From an uncultured bacterium (GTDB lineage: Bacteria > Verrucomicrobiota > Lentisphaeria > Victivallales > UBA1829), in NCBI GenBank assembly GCA_900548385.1, contig URKJ01000015.1, positions 26,905-90,904 of the forward strand: 64,000 nt of DNA, written 5' to 3'. The position numbers were made by a program, and so were the translations under genes. The notes under the pieces were generated by a model. That model searched no databases. It was not told where the DNA came from and saw only the letters and a program-made list of their open reading frames with translations. How positions within the stretch are numbered: the stretch's first letter is position 1; every line of letters begins with the position of its first letter. This document shows positions 15,212-23,110 of this stretch, piece by piece.

Positions 15212-16578
15212 GCGGTGTGCGCAGAAATTTGAAGGTCGGAGTCAGCGGGGTAAGGGGAATCGTCGGCGAAACCCTTTCTCCGGCGCTTGCGGCGGATTTT
15301 GCAGCATCGTTCGGCGGATTTTCCGGACGCGGCGTCGTAATCGTGGGACGCGATACCCGGCCGAGCGGCGTCATGATTGAAAACGCGGTCGCGGCGGGGC
15401 TCCTCGCTTCGGGAGCGCATGTGCTTCTGGCGGGAATCGTGCCGACGCCGACGCTTCAGATCGTTGTTTCGCATTACGATGCGGCGGGTGCAGTCGCGAT
15501 CACCGCAAGCCACAATCCGGCGGAGTGGAACGCGCTGAAATTCATTGATTCCTCCGCGTTTTTCCTGACGGAAAACGGCATGGGAGCTCTGTTGGATTCC
15601 TACAACCAGCCGCAGGACGATTTCGTGGAGGAGTCCGCATATCGCGGGATCGGGACGCTCGAAGACGCATTCCGCATTCATGCGGACCGTATCCGGGCGA
15701 AGATTGACACGGATGCCATCCGCCGCGCCCGGCTCAGGGTCGCCGTCGATTGCGGAAACGGAGTGGGAGCGCTTTATTCCAGACCGTTCCTGGAGTCGCT
15801 CGGATGCGAGGTCGTCAGTATTTTCGACGAGGCGGACGGAGTGTTCCGCCGTCCGCCGGAACCGGTTGCCGCCAATCTGACGGAACTGCGGGAGACCGTG
15901 ACGGCGAACGGCTGCGCGGTCGGTTTTGCCCAGGATCCGGACGGCGACCGCATTTCGATTGTCGATGAGACCGGAACCGCGCTTGGCGAACAGTATTCGA
16001 CGTTGATTCCGGCTCTCCGGGTGCTGGAACGCTCTCCGGGAGCCGTCGTGGCGAATATTCAGACAACCAAGGCGCTCGGCGATCTTGCCGCCCGGTTCGG
16101 AATGCCGCTCTTCTATTCCAAAGTCGGCGAGGTGAACGTGGCGGAAGAGATGCGCGCCCGCGGGGCTGTATTCGGGGCGGAAGGCGGGAGCGGCGGGATC
16201 CTCTGGAGCGATATTCATCTCTGCCGCGACAGTTTTTCCGCAATGGCTTTGACTCTTGAGGCGCTGGCGTTCCGCCGCCGGAGCGTTTCGGAAATTATGG
16301 CGGAGATGCCGCGTTACTGGTCCGCCGTCCGGAAACTGCCGTGCAGCGCACAGGGGGCGGGACTCGCCTTGCGTGCGGTCGCCCGGCGTTATGCGGACCG
16401 CGATCCCGTGCTGATCGACGGCGTCCGGATCGAATTCGAGGATTCGTGGATTCTGGTCCGTCAGTCGAACACGGAACCGGTGATCCGCATTTATGCCGAA
16501 TCCGCGCGCAGTGAAGATGCCGCATCGGAGCTTGCGGAAGAGTTTCTGGCGGAGCTCGGCAAACTTGTCGTGGAGTGA
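15208..16578 (+). CDS. Phosphomannomutase/phosphoglucomutase family enzyme
   Basis: A 456-residue alpha-D-phosphohexomutase that moves phosphate between C1 and C6 of a hexose phosphate. The start (MSGVRRNLKVGVSG) overlaps the preceding stop by 4 bp. The catalytic loop is TASHNP with Ser101, the magnesium loop DPDGDR spans 243-248, the sugar-specificity loop is GAEGGSGG, and the phosphate-binding RQSNTEPVIR lies near the end. All are intact, unlike the upstream paralogue. The EGGSGG-type loop resembles archaeal-type phosphomannomutase/phosphoglucosamine mutase branches, so whether glucose, mannose or glucosamine phosphate is the substrate is open. Confidence 0.88.
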   Translation: MSGVRRNLKVGVSGVRGIVGETLSPALAADFAASFGGFSGRGVVIVGRDTRPSGVMIENAVAAGLLASGAHVLLAGIVPTPTLQIVVSHYDAAGAVAITASHNPAEWNALKFIDSSAFFLTENGMGALLDSYNQPQDDFVEESAYRGIGTLEDAFRIHADRIRAKIDTDAIRRARLRVAVDCGNGVGALYSRPFLESLGCEVVSIFDEADGVFRRPPEPVAANLTELRETVTANGCAVGFAQDPDGDRISIVDETGTALGEQYSTLIPALRVLERSPGAVVANIQTTKALGDLAARFGMPLFYSKVGEVNVAEEMRARGAVFGAEGGSGGILWSDIHLCRDSFSAMALTLEALAFRRRSVSEIMAEMPRYWSAVRKLPCSAQGAGLALRAVARRYADRDPVLIDGVRIEFEDSWILVRQSNTEPVIRIYAESARSEDAASELAEEFLAELGKLVVE

Positions 16579-16583
16579 TGGGT

Positions 16584-17486
16584 ATGAAGTGGAATCCGAT
16601 CCCGAAATTGTCGCCCGCCGTGCAGGCGGATCTGATGCTGCTGACCGCTACGGTTCTGTGGGGCGGCTCCTATCTTTTCATGGTTGCCGGACTGTATGAG
16701 CTGGCGGTTTTCAACATCATTGCGCTGCGGTTCGGGATTGCGTTTCTGCTTGCGGGGGCGCTGTTTGCCAAACGGCTTGCGGGAGGCGGGCTGATGCCGT
16801 TTCTGACGAGCTGTCTGCCCGGATTTCTCCTGTGCGCGGCGTTTACGGCGGTTTTTGCCGGGTTGAAAACGACGTCCCCGGCGAAAGCCGGATTTCTGAT
16901 CGCGCTGACGGTGATTTTTGTTCCGGTTCTTTCCGCTCTGTTCAGCCGCCGGCTTCCGGGTGTGAAGAGCGCGTTGGCGACTTTGGTCGCGGCCGGCGGG
17001 ATCTGTCTGCTGACACTGAACTCAAAAATACGGTTTGAGCATGGGGACCTGCTCTGCATGCTGTCGGCGTTTCTGTATGCGGTCTACATTATTCTGAACG
17101 GTAAAGTCGTGAAAAAGGAGAGCGCGCTGGAGTTCGGTATCTGGCAGCTCGGCTGGTGTGCAGCGGCGGCTCTGCTGTTTTCGATTCTGTTGGAAAAACC
17201 GTCGCTGCCGGAAACGGCGGAGGGATGGATCGCCGTGCTTGTTCTCGGTATTTTCTGCAGTGCGGCGGGATTTATTCTTCAGACGAAAGCACAGGTGACC
17301 GCTTCGCCTACGCATGTGACGATTATTTTTTCTTTGGAACCGGTTTTTGCCGCTCTGTTCGCGTGGTTGTTCAAAGACGAGATGCTGACGAAGCGCGGTC
17401 TTGTCGGCGCGGGGCTTATCCTGCTCGGCGTTTTCCTTTCCGAATTCACTCCGGAGAAAAAGGCGGAGAAGACGGAGAAAAAATAG
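16584..17486 (+). CDS. EamA/DMT-family transporter
   Basis: A roughly 300-residue inner-membrane protein with ten hydrophobic segments in two EamA repeats: TATVLWGGSYLFMVAGL at the start of the first and ILNGKVVKKES between the halves, then the second repeat ending AGLILLGVFLSEF. The C-terminus is a short Lys/Glu tail. I place the start at 16584 because GGAG sits 8 bases upstream; a start at 16578 would overlap the mutase stop. Family members export metabolites or amino acids; the substrate is unknown. It runs convergently into murI. Confidence 0.85.
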   Translation: MKWNPIPKLSPAVQADLMLLTATVLWGGSYLFMVAGLYELAVFNIIALRFGIAFLLAGALFAKRLAGGGLMPFLTSCLPGFLLCAAFTAVFAGLKTTSPAKAGFLIALTVIFVPVLSALFSRRLPGVKSALATLVAAGGICLLTLNSKIRFEHGDLLCMLSAFLYAVYIILNGKVVKKESALEFGIWQLGWCAAAALLFSILLEKPSLPETAEGWIAVLVLGIFCSAAGFILQTKAQVTASPTHVTIIFSLEPVFAALFAWLFKDEMLTKRGLVGAGLILLGVFLSEFTPEKKAEKTEKK

Positions 17487-17508
17487 AGGCGGGGAGACCG
17501 CCGGGGAT

Positions 17509-18327
17509 TCATTCCCCGGAAAGTGCGATCTTTTCGATCCGTTCCGGGGAGCGTCCCAGAAAACGGGCGGCATGCACCGGAAGTTCGGAATGCATGTCCG
17601 TGACGAAGAAACCGCATTTGCTGCCTTTGCCCTCCGCTGCGCAAAGGTGGTTCCGGCGGAGATATTCCGTCACATATTCCGCGCAGGCGGACGCGCTGTC
17701 GATGATGGCGACCCGTCCCTCCAGATAGGCGGAAATGGCGGATTTGAACAGCGGATAATGGGTGCATCCCAACAGAAGAGCGTCCGGCGGATTCTGCTTG
17801 ACGTTGTGGAGGTAGATATTGAGAACGGACCTGGTGATGGTGCTGTCGGTGATTCCTTCCTCCGCCATCGGGACAAGCAGGGGGCATGCGATACTCTCCA
17901 CGATGATGGACGGATCCTTGGCATGAATTCCGCGGCGGTAGGCGTCGCTGTTGATCGTGGCGCGGGTTCCGGTAATGGCGATCCTGCGGGGCGATCCGGC
18001 AAGCACCGCGCGGATTCCCGCATCCAATACGCCGAGAATGTGAGCTTCCGGATAACGGCTGCGGAGTGTATCCATCGCGACTGCGGAGACCGTATTGCAG
18101 GCGGCGACGATCATTTTTACTCCGCGTCCGAGCAGAAATTCCGCGTCCTGTCCGGCAAACCGGCGGATCGAATCGACCGATTTGTCCCCGTACGGAACGC
18201 GGGCGGTGTCGCCGAGATACAGGATGTCTTCATCGGGCAGGGCGCGGTTGATCGCCGCAACGACGGTCAGTCCGCCGAGTCCGGAATCGAAAACCCCGAT
18301 GGGTCTGTTGTCAGCCTTGTGTGACAC
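17509..18327 (-). CDS. murI: Glutamate racemase
   Basis: A 272-residue cofactor-independent racemase that makes D-glutamate for peptidoglycan. IGVFDSGLGGL opens the protein, LYLGDTARVPYG follows, and the two catalytic cysteines lie in AACNT (C77) and LLGCTHYP (C188). The start is GTG at 18327 with AAGGA 7 bases upstream, overlapping the preceding gene by 17 bp, so translation is coupled. A CCGGGGA/TCCCCGG hairpin spans its stop codon. Besides wall synthesis, its coupling to a gamma-glutamyl cyclotransferase/amidoligase fusion suggests a D-glutamate-based modification pathway (inference). Confidence 0.93.
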   Translation of the reverse strand: MSHKADNRPIGVFDSGLGGLTVVAAINRALPDEDILYLGDTARVPYGDKSVDSIRRFAGQDAEFLLGRGVKMIVAACNTVSAVAMDTLRSRYPEAHILGVLDAGIRAVLAGSPRRIAITGTRATINSDAYRRGIHAKDPSIIVESIACPLLVPMAEEGITDSTITRSVLNIYLHNVKQNPPDALLLGCTHYPLFKSAISAYLEGRVAIIDSASACAEYVTEYLRRNHLCAAEGKGSKCGFFVTDMHSELPVHAARFLGRSPERIEKIALSGE

Positions 18328-20203
18328 TCCGGTTCCTTTCGATAAGGGTTTCTGTCAGATTTTCGAGAATGGCGGTCTTGCGCTTGTCCAGCCGGACCGT
18401 TTTGTGTTCCTTGCACATGCCGCGTTCCACGGTCGATACGAACGAGTCGATCTCACGGAGAGAGAGGCTCTGCGGATGTGCCGCCCAGGACCGCAGAAAG
18501 AGCTGTTCGGGAAGCTCCGGCTGCCCGCTGCGGGGGATCGTGATCGGACGGGCGCAGGTTTCCAGCTGGTAGTCTTTCAGCGCCACGATGATTTTGGCGT
18601 AGTCGGTTTCCGTGGAACGCAGACGCAGGAACTTGTATTCCATGACGTCGGAGGCGGAGGATTCGTCGCCCGACCGGGAATAGTGGTGTTTGCGGTCGGA
18701 GAAATTCAAACAGCCGGAAGAGTTCGTATCGAGTTCATTGTTGAAAATACGCCATTCGCGGAGTATGCCGTTTTCGTCCCGCCGCAGGTCTCCGCCGAGA
18801 AGCATCAGGCAGACAAGGTCGCTTTCCCGGTGCGGGCGGTTGGTAATGACGGGTGCGCCGTTGTCTTTGGGCAGTTCCATGGAGATGTGCAGGCTGTGCG
18901 TGGGGATTTCCAGAAATTTCACCGCTTCGTTGATGACCATGGACATTGCCCAGGGGCAGTCGAACAGCGGACGGGAAAGATCGCCGATGATGTTGAAGCG
19001 TCCGAGCGCATATTCCAGAAAGCCGCGTCTGCGTCCGGTGGTTCCGGCGGTCAGCGGGCGGTGCGCGTCGACGTGCCCGCCGAGCCGCCACATCCGGCGG
19101 CGGAGGTCGAAATCGTTGAACCAGTTGAACGAATCGAAACGTTCGTCTTCGCCGGGTTCCGCGTAAACGGCGCGGGACCCCAGACGGCTGAACTCCAGTT
19201 CCGCGCCGAGCGGCGTCGGTGTGGAATTCCAGTTGAAGCCGACGTATTCCACGATTTCCCCCATTTTCGCATGGTCGTAGATCTCATCGGCTGCGGCAAT
19301 GCAGAGAGCGGCGTATTCGCGGTAGGAACGGTTCGGAACGGCGGAATCCAGTTGCATCTGGCGCATCAGTTTTTTGATCCTGCGCTTGTTGGAGTTGTAG
19401 TAGAGAAACGCAAGCAGGATTGCCACGCCGTGGCGGAAATATTTGTGGGAAACGCGGACCGCTTTGTGGAATTCGTGCCGGACCTTTTCGGCAAACTGGT
19501 TGAAGATGATATGCTTGCAGACCAGTTCCATATAGGCGTCGGCATACGGTTTTATTTCACAGTTGCCGAATACTTTGGCGAGGTCGGGCGGTTTGGCGCC
19601 GCTGAACGCCTGGAGCATCAGATAGTTGCAGACATAATCGCCGTCGAAGTGAGACTGGATGAGCTGGTCGATTTCGGACCCCATCAGTTCCTGCATGGCA
19701 CGTTTGTCGTTTTCCGGTTCTTCCCGCGGGGAAATATCGTCCAGCGTATGGCTGATTTTCCGCTCCAGATAAAGATTGTAGCGGTCTTCGAACTGGATCT
19801 CCTGTCCGAATGACTTCTGGAGTGCCGGGATGTTGCCGATATATGTCTCTGCCCGGCGGCGCTGTCCGGCGGAGTCGCGGACGACGACCCGTTTACGGTA
19901 GTAGAGACGCTTTTCGTCTTCGAATGCGTCGAGCAGAACGAGCTCTTCCGGCGTGAGCGCTTTGAGGATGCGGCCGCGGACCTGTGCCCCCTGCTGGCGG
20001 ACGATGAAGAAGAACGCTCCGGGGGGGACAACGCGCATATAGTTGTTGAGCACCGCGGGTTCGGTTTCCACATGCCTGCCGAGGATGAGTTTGACATGCC
20101 GGTCGCTCAGCAGAGTTCCGTAAACGAACAGATCGGTGTTTCCGTCATGCGCGGACGCCGCCGCTTCGGCGAGTTCCTCCGCGGACCGCCGGCGGCGGGT
20201 CAC
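18311..20203 (-). CDS. Fusion of gamma-glutamylcyclotransferase-like and amidoligase/GCS-like domains
   Basis: A protein of about 630 residues. I choose the GTG at 20203 because GGAG lies 6 bases upstream and it makes a 4-bp GTGA overlap with the acetyltransferase stop. Residues 24-110 are a GGCT/AIG2-like domain: LFVYGTLL (25-32) forms the substrate loop and LDAFEDEKRLYYRKRV carries the catalytic Glu (E95). After a long helical region, PLGAELEFSR (331-340), GGHVDAHR (375-382) and HSLHISMEL (436-444) resemble the GxExEF and HxH/N elements of glutamine-synthetase-fold COOH-NH2 (amido)ligases and glutamate-cysteine ligase. I assign that domain with moderate confidence. GGCT domains open gamma-glutamyl amides, while amidoligases make amide bonds, so one polypeptide could build and trim a gamma-glutamyl compound. 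Confidence 0.65.
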   Translation of the reverse strand: MTRRRRSAEELAEAAASAHDGNTDLFVYGTLLSDRHVKLILGRHVETEPAVLNNYMRVVPPGAFFFIVRQQGAQVRGRILKALTPEELVLLDAFEDEKRLYYRKRVVVRDSAGQRRRAETYIGNIPALQKSFGQEIQFEDRYNLYLERKISHTLDDISPREEPENDKRAMQELMGSEIDQLIQSHFDGDYVCNYLMLQAFSGAKPPDLAKVFGNCEIKPYADAYMELVCKHIIFNQFAEKVRHEFHKAVRVSHKYFRHGVAILLAFLYYNSNKRRIKKLMRQMQLDSAVPNRSYREYAALCIAAADEIYDHAKMGEIVEYVGFNWNSTPTPLGAELEFSRLGSRAVYAEPGEDERFDSFNWFNDFDLRRRMWRLGGHVDAHRPLTAGTTGRRRGFLEYALGRFNIIGDLSRPLFDCPWAMSMVINEAVKFLEIPTHSLHISMELPKDNGAPVITNRPHRESDLVCLMLLGGDLRRDENGILREWRIFNNELDTNSSGCLNFSDRKHHYSRSGDESSASDVMEYKFLRLRSTETDYAKIIVALKDYQLETCARPITIPRSGQPELPEQLFLRSWAAHPQSLSLREIDSFVSTVERGMCKEHKTVRLDKRKTAILENLTETLIERNRSVTQG

Positions 20204-20706
20204 AGAAACTCCATCAGTACGGCTGTTTCGTCGCAGTTGTCTTTCTTCTTGCATATCACGCAGTCGCTCCAGATTTTCCCCGGAAACATGGATTTGTCCA
20301 CGATCCGGAAGCCGAGGCGGATGAAAAAGTGTGCCCGGTAGGTGAGGGAGAATAGACGCGCGGGCGTTCCGGCCTCTTTCATCTGGCGGATCACTCCGCT
20401 GAGAATCTCGGAGCCGATGCCCTGACCGACATGTTCCGGAACGACGGCAAAGGAACGGACTTCATACAGCGAGTTGCCGTAATTCCGGATGGCGACACAA
20501 CCGACGAATTCGCCGTTAAGCTCGGCGATCCGGAAATTGGCGATTTTCTCCTGAATATCCTCTTCCGTGCGGGGAAGAAGCAGACTCTCTTTTGCATAGC
20601 CGCCGAGGAGTGACCATACGTTATGCACATCGGAATTGTCGGCGTGGCGGAGTCCCTTTTCCGGGTTGTACCGTGCCGGTCTTACGACCAGAGTACCATT
20701 GAACAT
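20200..20706 (-). CDS. ArgA-type GNAT N-acetyltransferase (N-acetylglutamate synthase-like)
   Basis: A 168-residue GNAT. The start at 20706 has GGAGA 9 bases upstream; the frame continues upstream into accA but is not coding there. GYAKESLLLPRTEEDI, EVRSFAVVPEHVGQGIGSEI (the acetyl-CoA loop) and FIRLGFRIVDK lead to the KIWSDCVICKKKDNCDE tail. That Cys-containing tail and the LLLPR segment are hallmarks of the short ArgA-like acetyltransferases (as in Mycobacterium Rv2747) that acetylate glutamate for arginine synthesis. Its stop overlaps the start of the GGCT-amidoligase gene, so the pair is co-translated, placing glutamate acetylation beside gamma-glutamyl chemistry. Confidence 0.82.
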   Translation of the reverse strand: MFNGTLVVRPARYNPEKGLRHADNSDVHNVWSLLGGYAKESLLLPRTEEDIQEKIANFRIAELNGEFVGCVAIRNYGNSLYEVRSFAVVPEHVGQGIGSEILSGVIRQMKEAGTPARLFSLTYRAHFFIRLGFRIVDKSMFPGKIWSDCVICKKKDNCDETAVLMEFL

Positions 20707-20710
20707 GATC

Positions 20711-21697
20711 TTATTTCTCCGGCGCGGTCCCGCAGGAATCGGGTTCCGCGTAGAATTTGACGTTGCGGAACCGTTCATAGCGCTGTTCACGGAGCTGTTC
20801 CGGAGTGCAGTTCCCGAATTCTTTCAGGGATTTGAGGATCGCTTCCTTGAGCTTTTCCGCCGCCGCATCATAATCCTTGTGGGCGCCGCCGAGCGGTTCT
20901 TCCACGATGCCGTCCACCAGTTTGAGCTTGAGCAGGTCGGAGGCTGTGAGTTTCAGCGCTTCCGCCGCTTTTGCGGAATATGCGCGGTCTTTCCACAGGA
21001 TCGCGGCACAACCTTCCGGCGTGATGACGGAATAATAGGCGTTTTCCATGATCATGACTTTATTGCCGACACCGATTCCGAGGGCGCCGCCGGATCCGCC
21101 TTCACCGATGACCACGCAGATGATCGGCACGGTGAACGAGAACATTTCCCTCAGATTGACGGCGATCGCTTCGCCGATATGCCGCTCTTCCGAGGCGACG
21201 CCGGGGAAAGCTCCCGGAGTGTCGATGAACGTGATGATGGGGAGCTTCGCCATTTCCGCAAGCTGCATCATGCGGAGCGCTTTGCGGTATCCTTCCGGGT
21301 GCGGACAGCCGAAATTGCGCATTACGTTTTCTTTGGTATTGCGCCCTTTCTGCGTGCCGATGACCATGACGGGGATGTTGTCGATCTTAGCGAATCCGCC
21401 GACGATCGCGAGGTCATCCGCATATCTGCGGTCGCCGTGGAATTCCAGAAAATCCGTACAGAAGCGTTCAATGTAGTCAAGCGTATAGGGACGGTTCGGA
21501 TGACGTGCCAGCTGAACTCTCTGCCACGGGGTGAGCGCACCGTAGATGCTCTTCTTCATTGCTTCGATCTTGGCTTTGAGAGCGTTCACCTCGTCGGAGG
21601 AATCAATGTTGCTTGACGAGCTCAGCGATTCCCATTCCGCGAGTTTGGCTTCCAGTTCCGCAATCGGTTTTTCAAATTCGAGGGTGACAACTGACAT
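20711..21697 (-). CDS. accA: Acetyl-CoA carboxylase carboxyltransferase subunit alpha
   Basis: A 328-residue protein with the AccA layout: a helical N-terminus (EFEKPIAELEAKLAEWESL), LARHPNRPYTLDYI, then VIGTQKGRNTKENVMRNFG, EMAKLPIITFIDTPGAFPG, GEGGSGGALGIG and YSVITPEGCAAILWKD. It transfers carboxyl from carboxybiotin to acetyl-CoA, making malonyl-CoA for fatty acids. Its partner AccD is not in this window. It ends 4 bases before the acetyltransferase start in a tight - strand operon. Confidence 0.96.
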   Translation of the reverse strand: MSVVTLEFEKPIAELEAKLAEWESLSSSSNIDSSDEVNALKAKIEAMKKSIYGALTPWQRVQLARHPNRPYTLDYIERFCTDFLEFHGDRRYADDLAIVGGFAKIDNIPVMVIGTQKGRNTKENVMRNFGCPHPEGYRKALRMMQLAEMAKLPIITFIDTPGAFPGVASEERHIGEAIAVNLREMFSFTVPIICVVIGEGGSGGALGIGVGNKVMIMENAYYSVITPEGCAAILWKDRAYSAKAAEALKLTASDLLKLKLVDGIVEEPLGGAHKDYDAAAEKLKEAILKSLKEFGNCTPEQLREQRYERFRNVKFYAEPDSCGTAPEK

Positions 21698-21728
21698 TAT
21701 TGAAAGACTCCTTCGTTATCCGGCCATT

Positions 21729-22370
21729 CTACTTGATTGATACCCGGCTGCCTTCAGAAAGCAGCAGGAAGATCTCATTGATATCTGAATTTTTCAAACG
21801 AAAAAACAGTTGCTCTTCATCCGGTGCGAGCGGTGCTTCGCCGTGAAGTCCGGTGACAGGGCTCCCTTCCGGAGTCCGCAGTTCGATCCAGCGGCTGCCG
21901 AGCGTGTTGCCCGCCGCTCCCCTCTTGTACAGAACGCCGTTCAGCTCAAGATTCGGATAGCCGAGTTTTGCGCCGACCTGAAATTCACCGGAAGGTACGG
22001 TGAAATCCGCACCGCATTTGACTTCAAAACTGCGGTAATAAGTGTCTTCGTCGGTCAGAATCAGCAGACGTCCCGCGTGTTTGTCCAGAAACGCATGGCA
22101 ACGGTCGGAAACCTTGTGCCCCGCATTGCGGAGCGCCAGATTGGCGCTGATCGAGAGCTGACGCGCCTGTTCCGCGACAACGGAATTTCCGGAACGTCTG
22201 GCAAGCTGTGACGCTTCTCTGGCCGCTCTCCGGTAATCCTGCTGCTCCATCGCGGCCCGTACCGGTTCCAAAGCCGATTCCGCCGGGTCCTGTGCGGCGG
22301 CTGCAGAACCGCAGAATACGAAAAATCCCGCCGCCATTGTGAACAGCATACTGTGCAGAGTCTTTTTCAT
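21729..22370 (-). CDS. YkuD-like (L,D-transpeptidase fold) secreted protein lacking the catalytic Cys
   Basis: A 213-residue protein with a signal peptide (hydrophobic core FTMAAGFFVFCGSAAAA). Residues 30-85 are helical, TPR-like. From about residue 97 the pattern is that of a YkuD domain: VPSGEFQVGAKLGYP, NTLGSRWIELRT, TGLHGEAP and KNSDINEIFLLLSEGSRVSI. In active enzymes a SHGCIR motif sits between the HG and the final helix; here that place reads EEQLFFRLKN, with neither Cys nor His. It is probably a pseudo-enzyme that binds wall material, or a diverged member. It lies 31 bases before accA in the same operon. Confidence 0.68.
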   Translation of the reverse strand: MKKTLHSMLFTMAAGFFVFCGSAAAAQDPAESALEPVRAAMEQQDYRRAAREASQLARRSGNSVVAEQARQLSISANLALRNAGHKVSDRCHAFLDKHAGRLLILTDEDTYYRSFEVKCGADFTVPSGEFQVGAKLGYPNLELNGVLYKRGAAGNTLGSRWIELRTPEGSPVTGLHGEAPLAPDEEQLFFRLKNSDINEIFLLLSEGSRVSIK

Positions 22371-22411
22371 GATCCGGTTCCCCTGTTGGTTGAAAATATG
22401 TTCCTAATAAA

Positions 22412-22945
22412 TTACTCTTGCAAAGTGGTTTTTTCAAGTTGAGAGTCTGATTTTGTCGGAATTGTTCCGCTTTCCAGCCGTTCTTTCAGTTCGACGGCGT
22501 CGTTCCACGAGGCGAACGCATGGCGTTTCTTTTCCAGACTGTATTCCATAACAGGTGTGAGACGGGCGGTGCGGATCGCTTCCGGGGTCAGGCCGCCGAT
22601 CGCAAGGTCGGCGCGGCCGCTGCGCACATAGGCGGCAAGCGATTCCGGACGGGAGGCGAAAAAGAAGACGCGCCAGCCGTTTCTGTGCGCCGCATTGAGA
22701 ACGGCTTTCACTTCCTGTCCTTCAAATATTCCGTCCTGTGTCAGATAGGCAAAATCGCCGCCCGTTGTGCTGACGGCAACCCGCAGCAGTTTGCGTTGTT
22801 CCAACTGCCGGAACCGTTTTTCCGCGGCGATCCGGCTGAGATCCTCCGGCGTGACCGGTTCCGGAAGCTGGACGCAGGAAACCGCGAGCAGACATGCCGT
22901 TATGGCCCAGAGGCACAGGGCTTCCCGTGTTTTTCTGTTCCGCAT
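22412..22945 (-). CDS. Short lipoprotein with one lobe of a family 3 solute-binding domain
   Basis: A 177-residue protein. CLLAVSC is a lipobox near residue 24, so it should be an outer- or inner-membrane lipoprotein. Residues 53-145 resemble the first lobe of amino-acid-type SBP_bac_3 proteins (LLRVAVSTTGGDFAYLT, RSGRADLAIGGLTPEAIRTARL and TPVMEYS). The normal 230-260-residue bilobal protein is not present: after the crossover the sequence runs straight into a charged tail. It may be a truncated relic or a single-lobe sensor. A GGAGAAG site precedes the ATG. It is the first gene of the operon down to murI. Confidence 0.62.
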   Translation of the reverse strand: MRNRKTREALCLWAITACLLAVSCVQLPEPVTPEDLSRIAAEKRFRQLEQRKLLRVAVSTTGGDFAYLTQDGIFEGQEVKAVLNAAHRNGWRVFFFASRPESLAAYVRSGRADLAIGGLTPEAIRTARLTPVMEYSLEKKRHAFASWNDAVELKERLESGTIPTKSDSQLEKTTLQE

Positions 22946-22985
22946 ATCTGCTTCTCCCCGGTTTGTTGTGGTTCATTTTCACTCA

Positions 22986-23013
22986 AATATACATGACGGT
23001 GACGAAAAAGCAA
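22986..23013 (-). promoter_or_regulatory. Promoter of the solute-binding/accA/murI operon
   Basis: On the - strand, TTGCTT (complement of 23008-23013) and TATATT (complement of 22986-22991) are 16 bases apart, about 40 bases upstream of the first gene. Confidence 0.6.
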
Positions 23014-23047
23014 AAGCTCCGGTTCAACTTTTTCCGGAATTTTAAAC

Positions 23048-23089
23048 TTGACAAATAAATATATTGATATATATTGATGTATTGATGAA
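23048..23089 (+). promoter_or_regulatory. Promoter and likely operator of the ArsR/P-ATPase operon
   Basis: TTGACA (23048-23053) and TATATT (23070-23075) are 16 bases apart. ATTGAT is repeated three times between 23063 and 23085, at 11- and 8-base steps, over the -10 region, where an ArsR/SmtB dimer normally sits. The repeat is a candidate operator for autoregulation by the first gene. Confidence 0.65.
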
Positions 23090-23110
23090 ACTATGAATGG
23101 GAGGTTTGCA

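Noticed and set aside
17501..17519. A CCGGGGA/TCCCCGG hairpin as terminator between the EamA and murI genes
   Set aside because: It spans the murI stop codon and has no T tract on either strand, so I mention it only with murI.
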